Source of the DNA: Gautieria morchelliformis
Lineage: Eukaryota; Basidiomycota; Agaricomycetes; Gomphales; Gomphaceae
Assembly (NCBI GenBank): GCA_015179125.1
Contig: WHVA01000097.1
Location: 210,442 to 274,441 of the forward strand
DNA: 64,000 bases
Reading direction: 5' to 3'
The position numbers and the translations under genes are program-made. Each line of letters opens with the position of its first letter. The first letter of the stretch is position 1. The notes beneath the pieces were generated by a model. The model had not been told where the DNA came from. It did no database searches and saw nothing but the letters and a program-made list of their open reading frames with translations. Shown here in pieces: positions 61,199-64,000 of this stretch.

Positions 61199-61834
61199 TG
61201 TTACGGTACGATCCGTCGTAAGGTTGACCGAGGTCGGGGATGAAACCCGAGGCAAGGTCCGAGGTTACGGAGCGAGGTTTGGATGGGGAAGTCGGAGAGG
61301 GACTTGGCTTCAGCTGATGTGCTGCGCCGACCCTACGCACGAGTCCCAACTTCGGAGGCAAACGAATAAGAGCCAAGGTTTGGCTTAAGAGGCGAGGCTT
61401 AGAAACTAGCTAGGGATCGAAGTTATACGATAGTTGATTTTCAGACTGAGGAGTAGGAATGCATACAAGGGGGTTATATATGAGCGAGGGTACAAGTCAG
61501 GGGCGAACATATTGGTGGAGGTCAGGGCGAGGTCAGGAGGCCGAGGTCAGGGCGAGGTCAGGAGGCCGAGGTCAGGGCGAGGTCAGGAGGCCGAGGTCAG
61601 GGCGAGGTCAGGAGGCCAAGGTCAGGGCGAGGTAATATACGAATGATGCATGATAGAGCGGAATCAGTAACTAAGGGGATACGGGCATGGGATCAAGGTC
61701 GGATATGAACTCAAGGTCGGGCTCGGGCTCGGGCGCGGATAAGGATCATATGTACTCGGGCACGAATATCACACGGCTCGGGCTCGGAAGAAGGTTTTAC
61801 CGGTAAGTAACCGGCCAAAGGCCGGGTCCTTACA
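61199..61834 (-). repeat. 3' LTR of element J
   Basis: 636 bp with TGT...ACA ends. It includes a tight tandem array at about 61527-61632, four to five copies of a 25-bp unit gaggtcagggcgaggtcagg plus aggcc, and a cgggctcgggctcggg patch near 61712-61735. Confidence 0.8.
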
Positions 61835-62006
61835 GTATCCCCTCCTTATGGCCAAGACCCTCGAGGCCGTAATATGAACAAGGTTCGCCTATCCTTGAAT
61901 CTAGATCCCGGCCCGATGTTAAGTAGCCGGAAAGGCGAAGCTTAAATCGTAGCCGAGGTTAGATAAAAGGGTGGGTAGGAGGCAGCGAACCCAAGTGCCA
62001 ACGAAT

Positions 62007-63146
62007 ATGGTGCGCCCGCAACCCCTCTTCAACTCAGCTGTCGACGAGAACAGCGCGAACAACGCGTTCGACCAGACATTGCTGTCTGAGGAGAACGGAG
62101 CCTCGGGCGAGGTTATGCCCGAGGATCGACCCGAGGTTGGCACATTGCCAATTGATGAGACGGGGGCCATCGACATGCGGCAGCCGTGGCAGGAAGGGCC
62201 GAATGGCAAAAAGGTGAGTCGTTGAGTAGTATCGTTTTTTGCTGATCGCTGACTTGAGTAGTACAAGCGAATCCTCTTCGCTTACCACCTGACCGACTTG
62301 ACCCTATACGGGTACAAGCTCGCTGACGGGGGTCCTCGAGCGTGGCAGCTTGGGGTGAAGCCCGAGGCGAGGTGCGCTCGCTGCGAAGAGCGCGATTATA
62401 CGTGCCTTCGCCAGGTGAGCCTCGACTTCGGCGTCGCCGACCAGGGGGCCTGCGTATGGTGCCGGACACGGTCTTTAGGCTGTAGTATAGCCTTAGGCTG
62501 TCGCAGCAAGGTGACCCCTGGAAAAGGTCAGGCGAGCGCAGCGGGAAAGAAGCGGGCGAGGAGCGAGGGTAGCGAGGACGGGCCGAGGCCAAGGAAGGAG
62601 GCCAAGGCTCGGGGCGAGGTTGAGGAGGACGACGACTCAAGCGACTGGGTCGAGCGGAACTTGGAGATGAGGGTGGAGAGGATCGAAGCGAGGTTGAGCA
62701 AGGAGAAGGGAAAGAAGACTGGGGGAGCGAGGCAGAGTGAGGAGAAGGAAACCGAGGTAGAGGAAGCCGAGGTGGAAGAAACCGAGGTGGAAGGTTGGAG
62801 GGCGAAGAAGGATAAGAAGACGAAGAGGTCGGAGCGAAGTGCGGAGATGAGGGAGTTGATAGCGGTGGTGAGGGATGTGGGACAGAAAGTGGGCGAGGTT
62901 GGGGAAAGGGTGTGCGAGTTGCTGGGGGAGTTTAGGGCGGCGAACGATAGGATGAATCGGGCGGATGTGGAGTTTATGAGGATAAGGAGGAGGCGAAATT
63001 ATTTGAAGCGGATGCAGGGGGCGAGGGACTTGGCAGATTATGGAGGACATGGGGGTCTGGTGGAGCGAAGTAGCAGTAGTAATGATGAGGAGTCAGGCGA
63101 GGGTAGCGAGGAGAGCGAGGGAGAGGATATGAGGATGGTGGAGTAA
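62007..63146 (+). CDS. Antisense Zn2Cys6-like, coiled-coil protein within element J
   Basis: Two exons, 62007-62213 and 62262-63146, joined by a 48-nt GTGAGT...TAG intron in phase 0, give 363 aa starting MVRPQPLFNSAVDE. Residues about 100-145 carry CARCEERDYTC and, 15 residues later, CVWCRTRSLGC: C-x2-C-x6-C-x15-C-x2-C-x6-C, close to a fungal Zn2Cys6 binuclear cluster but with a longer middle loop. A Lys/Glu-rich acidic region follows, then a likely coiled coil (AVVRDVGQKVGEVGERVCEL) and an acidic Ser-rich tail. No stops. It runs opposite to pol, ending 116 bp from the pol stop. It may bind nucleic acid, regulate the element, or be a captured host gene; function unknown. Confidence 0.7.
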
Positions 63147-63262
63147 CTACTAAGAGAATAATGGAATTTCTTGGATTTTATCGATTTTTTTTTTTGTTGT
63201 TCGGTTGCGAGGGGATTTTGTTATCTAGCTACTGGGTTCATGGGGGTTAAACAAGGAAACGA

Positions 63263-64000
63263 TCATAGAGCAGTCAAAGGTCCCGGCTTGCCCGGATACG
63301 ACTCGTGGAAATCGGTGACCAGCTCCGAGGCCTGATTAAGCTCGGAAGCGAGGATCCATGAGGTTTCTTCGTTGGTACCTTCGTAACCAGTCCACCTAAC
63401 AAGATAGAGTAACTTGCAGCTCTTGCATCTATTATCGATCTTCGAGTCGAGGATTTCAGAAACCTCGAACTCGGGTTCGCCGTCGATAACGACTGGGGGC
63501 AGAGGCGGCTGAACTCGGTTCGGGATGGTGTTGGGCGAGGCTGGTTCGAGCATAGATACATGGAATACTGGGTGGACTGAATGCATGTGTTCTGGAAGTT
63601 GAAGGGTGAAGGAGTGAGTACCCGCTTGGGAAATGATCTCAAAAGGACCCAAGAACTTCTCGGCGAGCTTTTTGGTAGGGCGAGTCGTTCTGAAGTACTG
63701 TGCCTTCACAAAGGCGAGGGATCCTACTTGGAAATCAGGAGTGGGTTTGCGGAGAACATCGGCCGAGGCTTGGTAGGTCTTCTGAGCCTTGAGGATGGCG
63801 CGGCGAAGTTCTTGGTGAAGCTCGTCCAGGTCAACCACGAAGTCTCAAGCTCGTGCCGAGGTGAGATCGCGCTCGGGGTGAACTGCGAGGTTCGGATGGT
63901 AACCCTTATTAGCAAAGAAGGGGGTATGCCGGTGGTTGCGCTAGGCGCATTGTTGTATGCGAACTCAGCTAGGGGAAGGAGCGAAGCCCAATCGGACTGC
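63263..64000 (-). pseudogene. Gypsy element J pol, integrase C-terminus and chromodomain
   Basis: Reads DFQVGSLAFVKAQYFRTTRP, KKLAEKFLGPFEIISQAGTH, LPEHMHSVHPVFHVSMLEPA (integrase C-terminal SH3-like region), then EFEVSEILDSKID and YLVRWTGYEGTNEETSWILA, a chromodomain that would direct insertion to marked chromatin. It ends GPLTAL stop at 63263. An in-frame TGA at 63845-63847 lies just before DFVVDLDELHQEL, fitting a CGA-to-TGA change. The rest of pol is outside the window. Confidence 0.85.

Larger units (their letters stand above)
61199..64000 (-). mobile_element. Ty3/gypsy retrotransposon J (5' part beyond window)
   Basis: 3' LTR at 61199-61834 (TGTTACGG...GTCCTTACA, 636 bp) preceded, on the minus strand, by the purine tract ataaggaggggatac (61835-61849). 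Pol 3' end at 63263-64000 on the minus strand. Between pol and the LTR lies a plus-strand intron-containing gene (62007-63146). The other LTR and target duplication are outside the window. Confidence 0.85.

Noticed and set aside
61527..61632. CRISPR-like array
   Set aside because: Units are contiguous without spacers and lie in an LTR of a eukaryotic element.
63263..63642. 122-codon frame overlapping the chromodomain region of J
   Set aside because: Shadow of the true pol frame, which carries recognisable integrase and chromodomain motifs.

Overview
The window looks like nuclear DNA of an Agaricomycete (mushroom-forming basidiomycete). Coding regions are split by many GT-AG introns of roughly 30-75 nt. 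The recognisable families are typical of that class: DUF6533-type membrane proteins, BTB/POZ proteins, rve-type integrase genes in TIR elements, and Ty3/gypsy elements with chromodomains. No bacterial-style operons, rRNA or CRISPR were seen. Most of the 64 kb is repetitive; intact host genes are confined to about 19.8-26.2 kb.

Layout. 1-2.4 kb, 15.5-18.7 kb and 19.8-21.5 kb hold three copies of a segmental duplication carrying a DUF6533-type membrane protein gene; copies 1 and 2 are broken and copy 3 reads through. 3.6-7.0 kb is a DML1/Misato-family gene on the minus strand, interrupted by a 1,029-bp solo LTR inside an exon and by further LTR relics. 8,067-14,201 is a TIR element (111-bp inverted repeats, 8-bp target duplication) carrying a BTB/POZ gene, a broken integrase-core transposase and a Cys/His-rich gene. 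22.5-23.4 kb is an intact HD-domain gene resembling cyanamide hydratase (257 aa), and 24.1-26.2 kb is an intact 13-exon DAHP synthase (378 aa), the first enzyme of the shikimate pathway. 26.2-39 kb is a decayed zone of duplicated fragments, including a BTB pseudogene with a local inversion, a C2-domain fragment, and GC-rich tandem arrays.

39.4-45.9 kb is a patchwork of retroelement pieces: a degraded Ty3/gypsy copy (A2) hosting a solo LTR, a 1-kb tRNA-headed poly(A) element and a possible further LTR element; a 0.6-kb foldback palindrome; and the 3' end of a Ty1/copia element. 48.5-61.2 kb is a nest of insertions that can be peeled off by exact 5-bp target duplications. A minisatellite-like repeat (I) was hit by solo LTR C3, which was hit by full-length gypsy element A (49,725-60,595), whose 3' LTR was hit by the coding-poor LTR element B (49,968-54,586). 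From 61,199 to the window end is a second gypsy element (J), inserted in the other half of repeat I; between its pol gene and 3' LTR it carries an antisense, intron-containing gene with a Zn2Cys6-like cysteine pattern.

The two intact enzymes are transcribed towards each other and are unlikely to be functionally linked. The best candidates for something undescribed are the BTB-carrying TIR element, element B (a large LTR element with ends resembling those of A but no coding sequence) and the antisense zinc-cluster gene of element J. All calls were made by reading the sequence; no database search was run.
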